Origin: Euleptes europaea
Lineage: Eukaryota > Chordata > Lepidosauria > Squamata > Sphaerodactylidae
Assembly (NCBI RefSeq): GCF_029931775.1
Contig: NC_079324.1
Span: forward strand, 64,425,268-64,489,267
DNA length: 64,000 nucleotides
Direction of reading: 5' to 3'
A program made the translations under genes and the position numbers. The notes beneath the pieces were generated by a model, which was not told the DNA's origin, ran no database searches, and saw nothing but the letters and a program-made list of their open reading frames with translations. This document shows positions 35,401 through 47,400 of this stretch, in pieces. Positions within the stretch are counted from its first letter, which is position 1. The number at the start of each line of letters is the position of its first letter.

Positions 35401-38400
35401 CAGGTGAACTTATCTCAGTTGCCTGGAAATCAGTTGTAACAGTGGGATATCTCCAGCCACCACCTGGAGGTTGGCAACCCTAGTGTTTACTCATGGGTCC
35501 AAAATGTGGGCTTAGCTCACAAGCACATACATGCATTGCTCTCTTTCTCTCGCTCTCTCATTTTTCTCCATCCTTTCCTCCAAAGAGTTCAGAATGACAC
35601 ACAAGGTTCCCTTTTCTCCATTTCCTTCTTACAACACCCCTGTAAGGTGTGTTTGGTAGCTCTACATTGCCGTAGACACACACAAGTTGTTCAGAGGAGC
35701 TATTGCAAGGTGTTTGAACAGTTTATTTATTTAGAACATTTGTCTGCTCCAAGGTGCTTCACAGCAATAAGCTAACACTCAGTTCTGATCCTGATCCATT
35801 TTGTTTTTCTCACCTTGTGGTGGATTTCTTTCTCTCTTGGGGCTCAGAGGAGAGTCTGCCCATCTCGCAAGACGTCTGGTACTTAGTGAGGGTTGCCAAC
35901 CTCCAGGTGGTGGCTGGAGATCTCCTGCTATTACAACTGATCTCCAGTCAATAGAGATAAGTTCACTTGGGGAAAATGGCCGCTTTGGCAATTGGACTCT
36001 ATGGCATTGAAGCCCCTCCCCAAACCCTGCCCTCCTCAGGGTCCATCCCAAAAAACTCCCACCTATGGTGAAGAGGCACCTGGCAACCCTGTACCCAGTA
36101 AGGTGGCAGCAAACTAGTCTTGCCAGCTCGTTCACAATCCAGTTCAGCGTTACCTGCTTTCAGTTCAGACTCCCCTTCGCCTTCCAGGCAAGATGTAGTT
36201 CAAAGACTTCCAAAGCAGTTAACATTCCCGGCATGCTCAGGCTCTTGTTAGCCAGGAGTCTGTGTAGATTAAAGCTTCCTGCAGGAGGGTCTTTCTAAAT
36301 TAGCCCCCCTCTCTCTCTCCTGGTTGCAGAAGAGTATATTCAAGTTGCCATTCGGGCTGCTTCCTGCAGCGACCTTTTTCTAAGAGCAGCTCCCTGTTGC
36401 CGTTGGAGTAGCTGCTAATACAAAGGGTTTATTTTTCATTAAGGGGGGGGGGAGAGTAGCGGGAAGGAAATCTGTGCCGTGTTGAGAACGGAAGGTGTTT
36501 GCTTATTAATAATGGATGTGACTTTGCAGAGTGGTCGTGAAGGGCACCTGCGTGTTGAGATTAAGAAGCTGGGTGGAGGAGTCTAATTACAAGCCACGCG
36601 TGGGGCGCGGCAGCCTGGACTCCCTACCACAGGCGCCGTGAAGAAGTGGAGCTCATGGGGAGAAACCGCCGGGGCTTTGGCTCACCCGGCTCCTCCTGTG
36701 AGATGGCATGGCGGGGGTGACAGTCCGACAACCTTCTGCGCCTGGTGGGGGAGGAGCCATGGCTGAAGATGCTGTGGGGGGTGGGCTTGGGGCAGCAGCA
36801 CTAGGGCCTGAGCCCACAGCTGTTCCTCCTGTCAGCAATGCTGATTCTGTGACCATAGGCAGATGATGAGAGGGAGGGCATCTTGGCCATCTTCTGGGCA
36901 TGGAGTAGGGGGTCACTGGGGGTGTGGGGGGGGAGGCAGTTGTGAATTTCCTGCATTGTGCAGGGGGTTGGACTAGATGACCCTGGTAGTCCCTTCCAAC
37001 TCTAGGATTCTATGTTTCTATTTAAGCATAGTTAAAACCCTCAATCTCTTCCCCATATATCTCTTTCCTCCTTTCCCTCATTGTGCTCTATTATTTTAAT
37101 GCTTTATTTTATATTTTTAATGTATTTATGCTCTGCTTTCCTCCCCCACGGGGGCCCGCAGTGGCTTCCTGCATCAGTCCCTCCTCCTTTTTGATCCTCA
37201 CAGCAGCCCTGTGAGGTAGGCTAGGCTTCCAGTACGCTTCTGGGATCCCAGGAGATGTCAGGAGTGTTCCAAAATCAAATACCCAGAGCAGATCCTAAAT
37301 CCATGCCTTGACACTGCTCTTCCTGCCTCCCAGCAATTGAAAGTTGTCAGGCTCTGAGTCTCAGAGAGGTTCCTGCTCTTGTCTCTCCACTGCAATCATG
37401 CACTGCGTTGCTTCTGGCTTTCTTCAGTCCGGCTGTAGGAAGCAGTGGCGTGAAATCATGTGGAGGGGGGGAGCTTGCAACAGTGACTGGCACATCTACT
37501 CATTCCCAGTTGCCCTTTCATGAGTTTTCTGAAATCTTTTGGAGTATAAAGGCAAAGGCAGTGATGTGTGGGAGAAGCAGAAGTTTGCCGTTATGGTTTT
37601 CGGAATATTATTTGAGAGTTTCCCATCCTGCCCGTATGCACGTGGAGCCAACCAAGGCTTGCCGGAGGCATGGGCTGGCACCTGCCTGCCAGCCTTCTCT
37701 GGGCAGGAGGGAGAGGCCAGGAAGGCCGCGTCTGGGCCTGTGTCCTGCCTGCACCCAAAAGGACAGGGTTGGGACGACTCGTTTCGAGGCAGCTCTATGG
37801 TCATTTGAAAAGAGCAGCCTTTTCTTTCTGAAGCACAGCTTCTGGGGCTTTGAGGGAGAGCACGACAGGAGGGGAAAGGGCTTTTTTAATTTTCCTCCCA
37901 TGCGGTTTTCCTGCACCTTGAGCCACTCCCTCCCCACCCCCTGGGGAAAAACCACATGTCCCCCTTGGTTTCCGCAAACATTCCCACTGCTGCCAGCACC
38001 CCACAGCCCTGCCTGTGTTTCCTCAGGTCCTTCTCCTCAAACCATCTCTCCATGGCCTCCATCATGGTAGTAGACACCCCTGGCTTCTACAACCCGCGAC
38101 ACCAGAGGAAGGAGAGGGCCGCGACCTTTGAAGAGCTCTGCCACAATTACGCTCAAGACCGGCTGCAGATGCTCTTCTACGAGAGAACCTTTGTGTCCAC
38201 GCTGGAGTGGTATCAGCAGGTGAGGACCCTGCGGCACAGACTTCTGGCCACAAAGTGTGTGTGTGTGTGTGTGTGTGTGGGTGAACAGCTCACAAATAAT
38301 GAGGTGAAAACAGAGCAACCAAGCCTAAAAGCAGATGTCCTGGAGGACAACCTCCTGGAGGAGAACCTCCTCCAGTCACTGTGCACTTTTCCTTCAAAGC

Positions 38401-41400
38401 AGGAGGGGAATACAGATAAGCAGGCAGCTCTTCCCGTCTCCTGGTCTCAAACAGTCCTGGGCTAGCAAAAGGTGGTACCGGTGAGGCAGGAGTTGGGTTG
38501 GGAAATGCAGAGTCTTCCCGAATCAGATTGGCCAAGCCCAGAGTGACTCCTTTACATAACCAAATCCCTCTGATGTTGAAGGCTGCCTGTTCTTTGTGAA
38601 GCGTGTTTGACAGCCCCGGCGCGTCTCCTTGGATGACAGGGGACCCGGGGCAGGGAGGACACCCGGCTCTAGGGGAGCTGTCAGTTCAAAGATGCTGGAG
38701 AGGGAAACTTTGATCAGGAACCTTCAAAATGTCAGTAAGCAACAGAGATGATGCAGGAGAGGGTGTCTTTTAATTTTTTTTAAAAAAATAAAAGGTTCTT
38801 TTGTTCTTTCACTCAAATACAAACTCAAAGCTTCTCATTAATGTTTTCTAGGAAAATATCGAGATGGCTTTTGATCTGCCTGATCTTTCTCCTGCAACTA
38901 CGGTGGCTGTTATGGATAAAAATTCATCCAAGGTAAAAAATAAAAAAAGTGGGGGGAGAGGAGGGGAAAGGCAAGGAGTGGGGGCAGCCCTTTCCCCATG
39001 ATGGGAAAACACAAACTGCTTTGATGCATTTGAAGCGGAAACATGCTGGTCAGCGTAGACCTGGGAGGGAGGCGCTTTTAGGCTGGGAGGCTAGAAAAGG
39101 CTTTCCAAATGAGCCAGTGCACCGCAAGCTGTGATGGAGCGCAAGCAGCGCTTGGCGTGGCTCAAAGTGCACCTCCTGTTGCCCAGGAGGAAACCCAGAC
39201 CTCTTCCACATGGGCATTTTTGCCCCAGATGGCCAGCTGGACCTTTCACGCGATGCCGTACTCATTCCCAGCCCAACTGGTGGGGACTCCTGTGCTTTCC
39301 TCTTTGAAATGGAACAAACCCCCACACCTCCTGCTTCATCTCAGATAGGAATCTGTGGGTTTGCCTCAATTGGAGCAGCTGTGTGGGGAGCTCCCCACTG
39401 GGGCCAGTCTGCGAAGGTGGTGGAGCAAAACTCTGCCTTCCAGATGGTGGAGGGAAGCTGGGCATTCCCCCCCCTCTCTGCTGGGCTGGGTGGGCTCGTT
39501 AAAATGGTCCACCCACAGAGACTGATGGGTTTACTGGATTTCCAGCATGTTCTGTGGGATTTTAGGATCCCAGATGATAGTTCTGTTGAGGCTCTGGGGA
39601 GCTTGGAACGTGGAGCTTCTGGAAGCTCTAGGTAGGGTTACCCCTCCTTGTCCTCTCCTGCCTTTGAGGTATACTCCTTGATTTATTGCTTGGCTTTATC
39701 ATGGAGCTGGGTGACCTGAAGAAGGCAGGGAGATGTCTAGAGAGATGCTGGCAGAAAACTCGTAGTGAACCTGACAGAGTGTGCTACACGGGAAGACTGT
39801 GAGGCGACGGTTGCTGCGGCAAAGGCCTCTTAATCCTCCTCCACCATTGTGACACCTAGTTCACGATCAGCTCAGTTGCTTAAGGTATTTCAACATTTGT
39901 GAACTCCCAGGTCTGAGTCCTTAAATTCTCAGGACGTGATGATTAGTTGTGACTTTCCTGCAAAGGTTTTTTTTTTGCTGATGTAATATCTCTAATGCAT
40001 GCTGATTTGAACGGCGTCTATAATAAAGCTCAAGAGCAATAGTATCCAGTGCATTCCCTGGAGAAGGATCCAGAATACGTCCTTCACATATCCCAAGATC
40101 CTGGCAACATCCATCCTGGTAACAGAGTCACAATGATCCATAAACAAACCAGGGAGTGCCCTGTGGTCTATTGGCAGCTGCAGCAGCCATGAGGCAACCA
40201 CACAGGCCTGTGAGGAAAACACATAAGTGGCTAAAGGACAGAGGTGAGGCTGGCTGGAGAGGTTAAAGGTCTTGGAGGACGTTGGGCTTCCCCTATTGGC
40301 TGGGGTTCAGCTTGGTTAAGAGTTTGGGGGCTTCACTGGACTCAGGAACATTGCTGGAGAAGCAAGCTAACTCAGCAGCAAGAAATGCTTTCTGCCATCT
40401 TCCTTGAACCTGGAAGATGCCTCCCTTCTTTGCAGGGTTGACAACCTCCAGGTGGTGGCTGGAGATCTGCTGTTTCAACTGATCTCCAGGCAATAGAAAT
40501 CAGTTCCCCTGGAGAAAATGGCTGCTTTGGCCATTGGACTCTATGGCCTTGAAGTCCCTCCCCTCCCCAAACCCCGCCCTCCTCAGGCTCCACCCCCAAA
40601 ATCCCCCAGTAATTCCCAATCCAGAGCTGGCCACCCTGCTTCCTTGGCATGGCTGATCTGGCCAAATCCAAATGTCAATCATGGGGGATCTGATTATTTC
40701 CGGTGGAGGAAACAGTCTGGAGAAAAAGAGGCTCTGTTAAGAAGCAAGGCAGAAATGGCCCGGGCCAAGGGCGCACGAGACATTCTCTTGCCTGAAGCAG
40801 ACAAAGAGTTCGTGGTGGTGGACAGTTGCAGTAATACCATCAGTGAATGCTTGTTGGATGCCCTTGTGCAGCCCCTTACTGAGTGTTGCCTGAGGGGGGA
40901 AGTGGGGGCACTAGTTGGCAGAGAGGTCAGGGCTCTTATTGCAAGTGGTGACACAGGTGAGGTCCATGTAGTGACCACAAGGCCTGCAAAACTGCAGCGG
41001 AGATGGTGCAGGCGGTTGGAGCTGATGTTCTTGCCGGGTGAAGGGGAGGAGAAATGAATTTTCCTCAGTGTAAAAACTGCACTTTGGGTGCCGGGGAGGA
41101 AAGGAGAGGCCTCCCTGGGAGAGAAGAGCTGCTTCAGGAAAGGTGAGGGCACCCTTAGAGGGTGCGATCCATATCACAGGACTGGTGGGATTCAGGTTTC
41201 TCCTGCAATGGGCATGGGAGTGGGACTTGGCTTTGGAGAAGTCCCGGAGCCTCCCATGCCACTTAATGCCGCTCATGAGTGATGGTCTCTCCCTCCCCCC
41301 CCCCGCAGGTTCACGTCTCAGCTGGGGGCCAGGTGGAGGAGCCCAAGGGCCTGCTCTGGATTCTGGATGAAGAGGCCTTGATCCACGGTTCGAGTGACAG

Positions 41401-44400
41401 TGCCGCGCTTGATCGCCTGTGCTCCCACTTTGTGAAGGAAGGGTTGCACGAGGAAGGTAATGTGGAAGGGAGGCTGTCTGGGCAGAAGGGTTTGTGGGCA
41501 GTGGTAGCGCCGCTTCTGGAGCTTCAAATGATGACGTGGTTTCCGTTTCCTGATGTCAAGCCTGGGCTGTTCCCTGCCAGACTAGCCACCCTAAGAACAT
41601 CTTTCAAAATATAACAAGACATGCCCATTCCTTGGAAAGTGGGAGCAGGCCATGGTGATCCCTGGTACACTCATCTCCTGGTTAGAGGACCATGCCACGG
41701 CTGATGTGGGGGCTGCTTTTGAAAGCAGTCTGGAAACCTCACCAAAATGTGGCAGCCTGCTGACAGTGGCAGGGTCTATGGATCCCATCGCTCTGGTGTC
41801 GAAAAATCTGCTCTACCTGCCCGTCTTCTTCTAGGCACAATTCAAAGGGCTGGTTCTTATCTTTAAGCCCCGGCCTGGTTTGGGAACAGGGCGCATGAAG
41901 GACCCACACACACTATCCAGCTGGCCAATTAAGATGTGCCTCTCCAGCTTTGCTCTCTGTGCCCCTGGCACGGGTGGTGACTAGACACAGGGCATTTCAA
42001 CAGTGCCACTTTGGCTCTGGGATGCCCTCCCCTTTGAGGCTCACTTGGCACCTGCCCGGTTGCCCTTTAAGTGCCAGGCCAAAAGCAGTTGTTTGTACCC
42101 AGGCTTTTAACTTAGGGGCTCCCTTTACCTCCGCTGGTTTTATGACCTGTTTCTAGCCTGAGGTCAGTTTTATGAATATTATTTTAGTCTGCCGAGTATT
42201 GTTTTGGATTGGCTTTTATGCCCCCAGTGTGTGTTGATGACTTCTTTTATTAGTGATAATTTTACATTGTTGCGTTTTATGAGTTTGTTATATTGCTTTT
42301 ACCCCAGGTGTCTGGAGACACAGCATGTACATTTTAAAAACACTTTAATTCTTACTTCGGCCGTGGCTACATTTCTGGCAGCCACGGCTTCTATGCAAGG
42401 ATGGAAATAGAGAATGGTGTTTATAAGACTGATTCTGCCCAAGACCACTGGCTTGTTAAACAAAAGAAAAATACATTAATAAATAATTCTGAAGTCCGAC
42501 TCCCCCTCTCATACAAGCCTGTAAATGCATATTTCTTGGAGGCATTTTGCAAATTTTGGACATTCTGCTTTCCTAGTTCATTAAATTGTACTTGGAAAAG
42601 GGTGGTGAATGCAAACTTCACATTTTGCAGAAGGAGGCATTGAATGGAGAATGGTCGGAGGTGGAAGGGCATGGAGAAGGCCTCAGAGATCTGCAGAGCA
42701 TGGCAGCCCCTAGTTGAGCAGCCTCCTCTGGTGGGTGCTGCTGAGGCCACAGTACCCTTTTCTGCAGTCCTTTCCACTTGTCGGCTGCTGCCTGTCCTCT
42801 GCTCATGGTCCCAATGCTTTCTTTTTCCAGAACAGGGATTCCTCCGCAAGTGCGAGCAGCCGCTGCAGTTTGAGATCTCCCACCAGCTGGGCCAGGACCC
42901 GGTCCGCTACGACGCCACCGGCTGGGTGGCAAAAGCCAAGTGGAACCTCTCGGCAGAGAATGCAATCCAGGTTCTCCAGCAGTCCAAAATGTAAGTTTTG
43001 CTGGGGACGGAGAATTCTGTGTCAGAGCCTGGGCCATGGTGTGCCTCGCTGGGTTGAGAGTGGTCCTGCTGAGCATCGTCCTCTCCTGGACTGGAAATTG
43101 GCTAAGAAACAGGAAGCAGAGAGTCGGAATAGATGGTCAGTTCTCGCAATGGAGTGGGGTCATGAAGGACCTGATTTGATCTAGAACCCACTTATTTGTC
43201 TTTTGAGGGGTTCATGGTATTCGTAAAACTCTCCTCCACCACCACATTTCAAAGCAATCAACTTTCTTCCTGTCAGCTTTCTTCATTGTCCAACTTTCTC
43301 ACCCATAAGTAGTAATGGGGAAGTCTGTGGCATGAATTGTCTTGATCTTGGCTGCCAATGACAATTAAGAATCTCTTCTAGCTCCTTCGTGGCTGTCCCT
43401 CCTAAGCGCCATCTCCTTCTGATTTCTTGGTTGCAATCTCCCTTTTGGTTGATGATGGAGCCAAGGAATAGAAAATCTTGAACAACTTCAATTTCTTCAT
43501 CATCAGCCTTAAAATTGTGTCATTCCCCATTAGTCATTACTTTTATATTCTTGATGTGGTTAATGTTCCTTCCCCCAATTTTCACTTCACTTTCACCTAA
43601 ACCTAATCCAGTTTTCCTTATGAGATTAGATCAGAGCATAGATTTATTGTTGTGTACAAAAAGGTCACACACTCATCCCTATAAGTTAGTTTTTCTGGGA
43701 ACCTAGAGCTTCAACAAAAAGTGTATTTTTTTTCTCGTTTGAACTGAATGTGAAGATACCAAATTTACTGCACATTTACCATATACATACATTCCTTAGT
43801 GGGTCATGCAAACTGCTATTCTGAATAATGTTTTTTATAGAGTAGGGTAAGGCCCCCCGGGGATGAGTTTATGGGACCAAGGGGGAGGTGGCCCCAAAAC
43901 CACTGTGACAGTGACATGGCATGGAGAGAGTGGACAGGGAGAATTATCTCTCTTTCTTCCATAATACTAGAATCCCCCAGGGTCATCCACTGAAGCTGAA
44001 GGGTGGGAGATTCAGGACAGACAGAAGGAAGTATTTCTTCACACGGCTCATAGTGAATTTGCCACAGGATGTGGTCATGGCTGCCAACTTGAAAGGCTTT
44101 AAAAGGGGTGTGGACACATTCATGGAGGAAGGGGCTATCAATGGCTATGAATCATGATGGATACCTACTCCCTCCAGTACCAGAGGTCGAATGCCTCCTT
44201 AAACCAGTTGCTGGAGAGGATGCCATGGCAGTCATCTCATTTATGGGCTCCCTAGAGGCAGCTGGTGAGCCTCTGTGTGAACAGGATGCTGGACTAGATG
44301 GGCCTTTGGTCTGATCCAGCAGGACTCTTCTGATGTTCTCATGCAGACTCTCAGCCCCCTGCATCAATGAGGCAGGCCCAGCAGGGTGGAGAGATGATGA

Positions 44401-47400
44401 GCAAGAGTCTTGTTTATGCTGTGCAAATCCTTTGTGGAAGGGAAGTGTGGCATCATGGTCTGGGGCACAGATAGCAGCCAGCAGTGGTAGGAACCAACGC
44501 CAGGAGATGACCCCTAGAAGGCGGGTGGTGGGGCCAGTGTACCCCCGAGTAGAAGGGTTTTTTTTTATGGCCCCGTTTGGCAAGCTGTTCCCTCCTCCGT
44601 GGCTGCTGCTTCTCCTCCTCTCCATACAGCGATTATGCACTTTGTCAATGAGCATTGTTATGTGCTAGGAATAGCATCCCTTCCTTAATGAACAAAGAGC
44701 CTTAATTGGGATTGGAACTTGTAAAAGTGTCTCTCTGGGGCTGGAGAGCTAAGTTAATAGAGGGGGAAGCGAAGCTCACCCTGGAGGCAGAGGCAGAGCT
44801 GTCTGCCGCTCCCTTCCCTCCTGCTCTCTTTCCATTAAGGCCTGAAAGAAGACAGTGATGAAGCTGAAAACAATTTTTATAGCAGGTTGGGAACCAGCTG
44901 GGGGGCTGTGAAGGAGAGATGATACATTCCATAGCTTTTTAAAAATCGAAGAGACTCGGGAGGAGCTGCCAAGCCAGCCAACTCCCAGACGGGCGTGTGC
45001 GAGGGGCAAAGAGACTTGGGCTGTTTCCCTCAGCCACCGATGGCAAGCCTATGGCTGCTCAAGCAGAGGGTATTCAAACTCCCCTCCCCAGGAATCCTTG
45101 CCCATGGAGTGCCATCCCAGAATGCCTTTCTGCCCCCTTTTCATGTCCTGTCTTGTACTCGCCCGCTCCAGAGCAGAAGGGTAGAACTTACCTCTGTTCT
45201 CAAGGCTGTCCCCAGCAGTGGCAGGGGAGGTGGAGGGTTGGGGGGGCAGGGAAACTTGCCCTTGCCAGGGAACTTGGGCTGGGGCTTCTGGGGGAGTCTT
45301 CCACAACAGTGTTGCTGACCGGCGGCTGAAGTCAGTGGGGCTGGGAGCCTCTGACTGCAAGGGGCTCTCCAGGCTGTCAGGGAGGGTATGCGCCAGGCCC
45401 TCTGCGCATCAGGGTGGCAGCGCATGATTCCTGCCAGCAAACCTCCTGACTGGCAACTCCCCCTTGGCACAGTGCCCTTCAGGTTCTGCCACTTCTGCAT
45501 CACTGTCAATATTGTGTACTCAAACTGGAAGCGGGTCTCCAGGGTCTCGGGCCAAGGTCTTTCACATCACCTCCCACCCGATCTGTTTAACAGAAGAGGC
45601 CAGAGGTGGAACTTGGGACATTTTGCATGCAAAGCAGATGCTCTGCCACTGAACCGTGGCCCACTCTGCAAGAGTGGTCTTGGGGAGTTAGGAGGATGCC
45701 TCTCTTCCCCCAGAGCAATTGGCTTTCTTCTTGGGGTCTGAATGTGTTTAGAATATGTCTAAATAAAATTTTTAGACATCCTAAATGACTGTGCCCTCAA
45801 ACAGTTGGTCATAGACCCAACCAGAGGGGAGGCGATCCTGGATTTAATACTCTGTGGTGCTGCCAGTGATTTAGTGCGGGATGTGGATGTAGTTGAGCCA
45901 GTTGGCAATAGTGATCACAATGGCATCAAATTTAATTTATATGTAAGTGGGAAAGTGACTGGGAAATCTCACACAATTACCTTTGACTTTAAAAGAGGGA
46001 ACTTCTCTAAAATGAGAAAACTGGTAAAGAGGAAGTTGAAAGGAATAGTTAGGAGGGTTAAATCTCTTGAAAAGGCTTGGGGGTTACTCAAGTCCACATT
46101 ACTAGAGGCTCAGCTAGCTTGTATACCGCAGGTCAGGAAAGGTAGTAATAAGTCCAAGAGGTCACCACCATGGCTAACGGGTAAGGTGAAGGAAGCAATT
46201 AGAGAAAGAAAGTCTTCCTTCAGAGACTGGAAGGTTTGCCCAAACGAGGCGAACAGTAGCAAACACAAACTTGCACAAAGGAAATGTAAGCAGATAATTA
46301 GAGATGCAAAAAAGATTCTGAGGGGCGTATTGCTAAACACATCAAAACAAACAATAAGAAATTCTTTAAGTATATTAGGAGTAGGAAACCAGCTAGGGAA
46401 GCTGTTGGGCCATTGGATGACAATGGGAGTAAAGGAGCTCTAAGGGAGGATAAAGCGATTGCTGAAAAACTAAATGAATTCTTCTCATCTGTCTTCACTG
46501 TTGAAGATACAGGGCAGATTCCTTCTCCTGAACAGAGATTTTGGAGAGGGGAAAATGAAGAACTGAGGCAAATAGGGGTAACAAGGCAGGAAGTCCTAGA
46601 ACGTCTAGACAAACTGCAAACTAACAAGTCACAGGGACCAGACGGTATTCATCCTAGAGTTCTTCTAGAACTCAAATGGGAAATTGCTGAACTTCTAACA
46701 AAGATATGTAATATGTCCCTTTGATCAGCCTCTGTACCAGAGGACTGGAGAATGGCCAATGTAACACCCATTTATAAAAAAGGTTCTGGGGGGACCCAGG
46801 AAATTACAGGCCAGTTAGCTTAACGTCTGTTCCAGGTAAATTAGTGGAAAGCATTATTAAAGATAGAATTGTCAAGCATATAGAAGGGCAAGGTCTGCTG
46901 GGCAAAACCCAACATGGCTTCTGTCTCACTAACCTATTAGAGTTTTTTGGAAGTGTCAATAAGCTTGTGGACAGGAATGAGTCTGTGGATATTGTGTATT
47001 TGGATTTCCAAAAAGCTTTTGACAAAGTCCCCCACCAAAGACTGCTAAGCAAACTTCATAGTCACGGGTTAAGAGGACAAGTCCTGTTATGGATTGAGAG
47101 CTGGCTGAAAAATAGGAAGCAGAGAGTTGGAATCAATGGTCAGTTCTCACAATGGCGGGATGTGAGCAGTGGGGTGCCTCAGGGATCTGTGTTGGGACCG
47201 GTGCTTTTCAACCTGTTCATCAATGATCTGGAGTTGGGGTTAAACAGTGAAGTAGCCAAGTTTGCAGATGACACCAAATTATTTAGGGTGGTTAAAACAA
47301 AATCAGACTGTGAAGAGCTCCAGAAGGATCTCTGCACACTGGAAGAATGGGCATTAAAATGGCAAATGAGATTCGGACTTCCGGTGGTGCTGCGGGGGAG

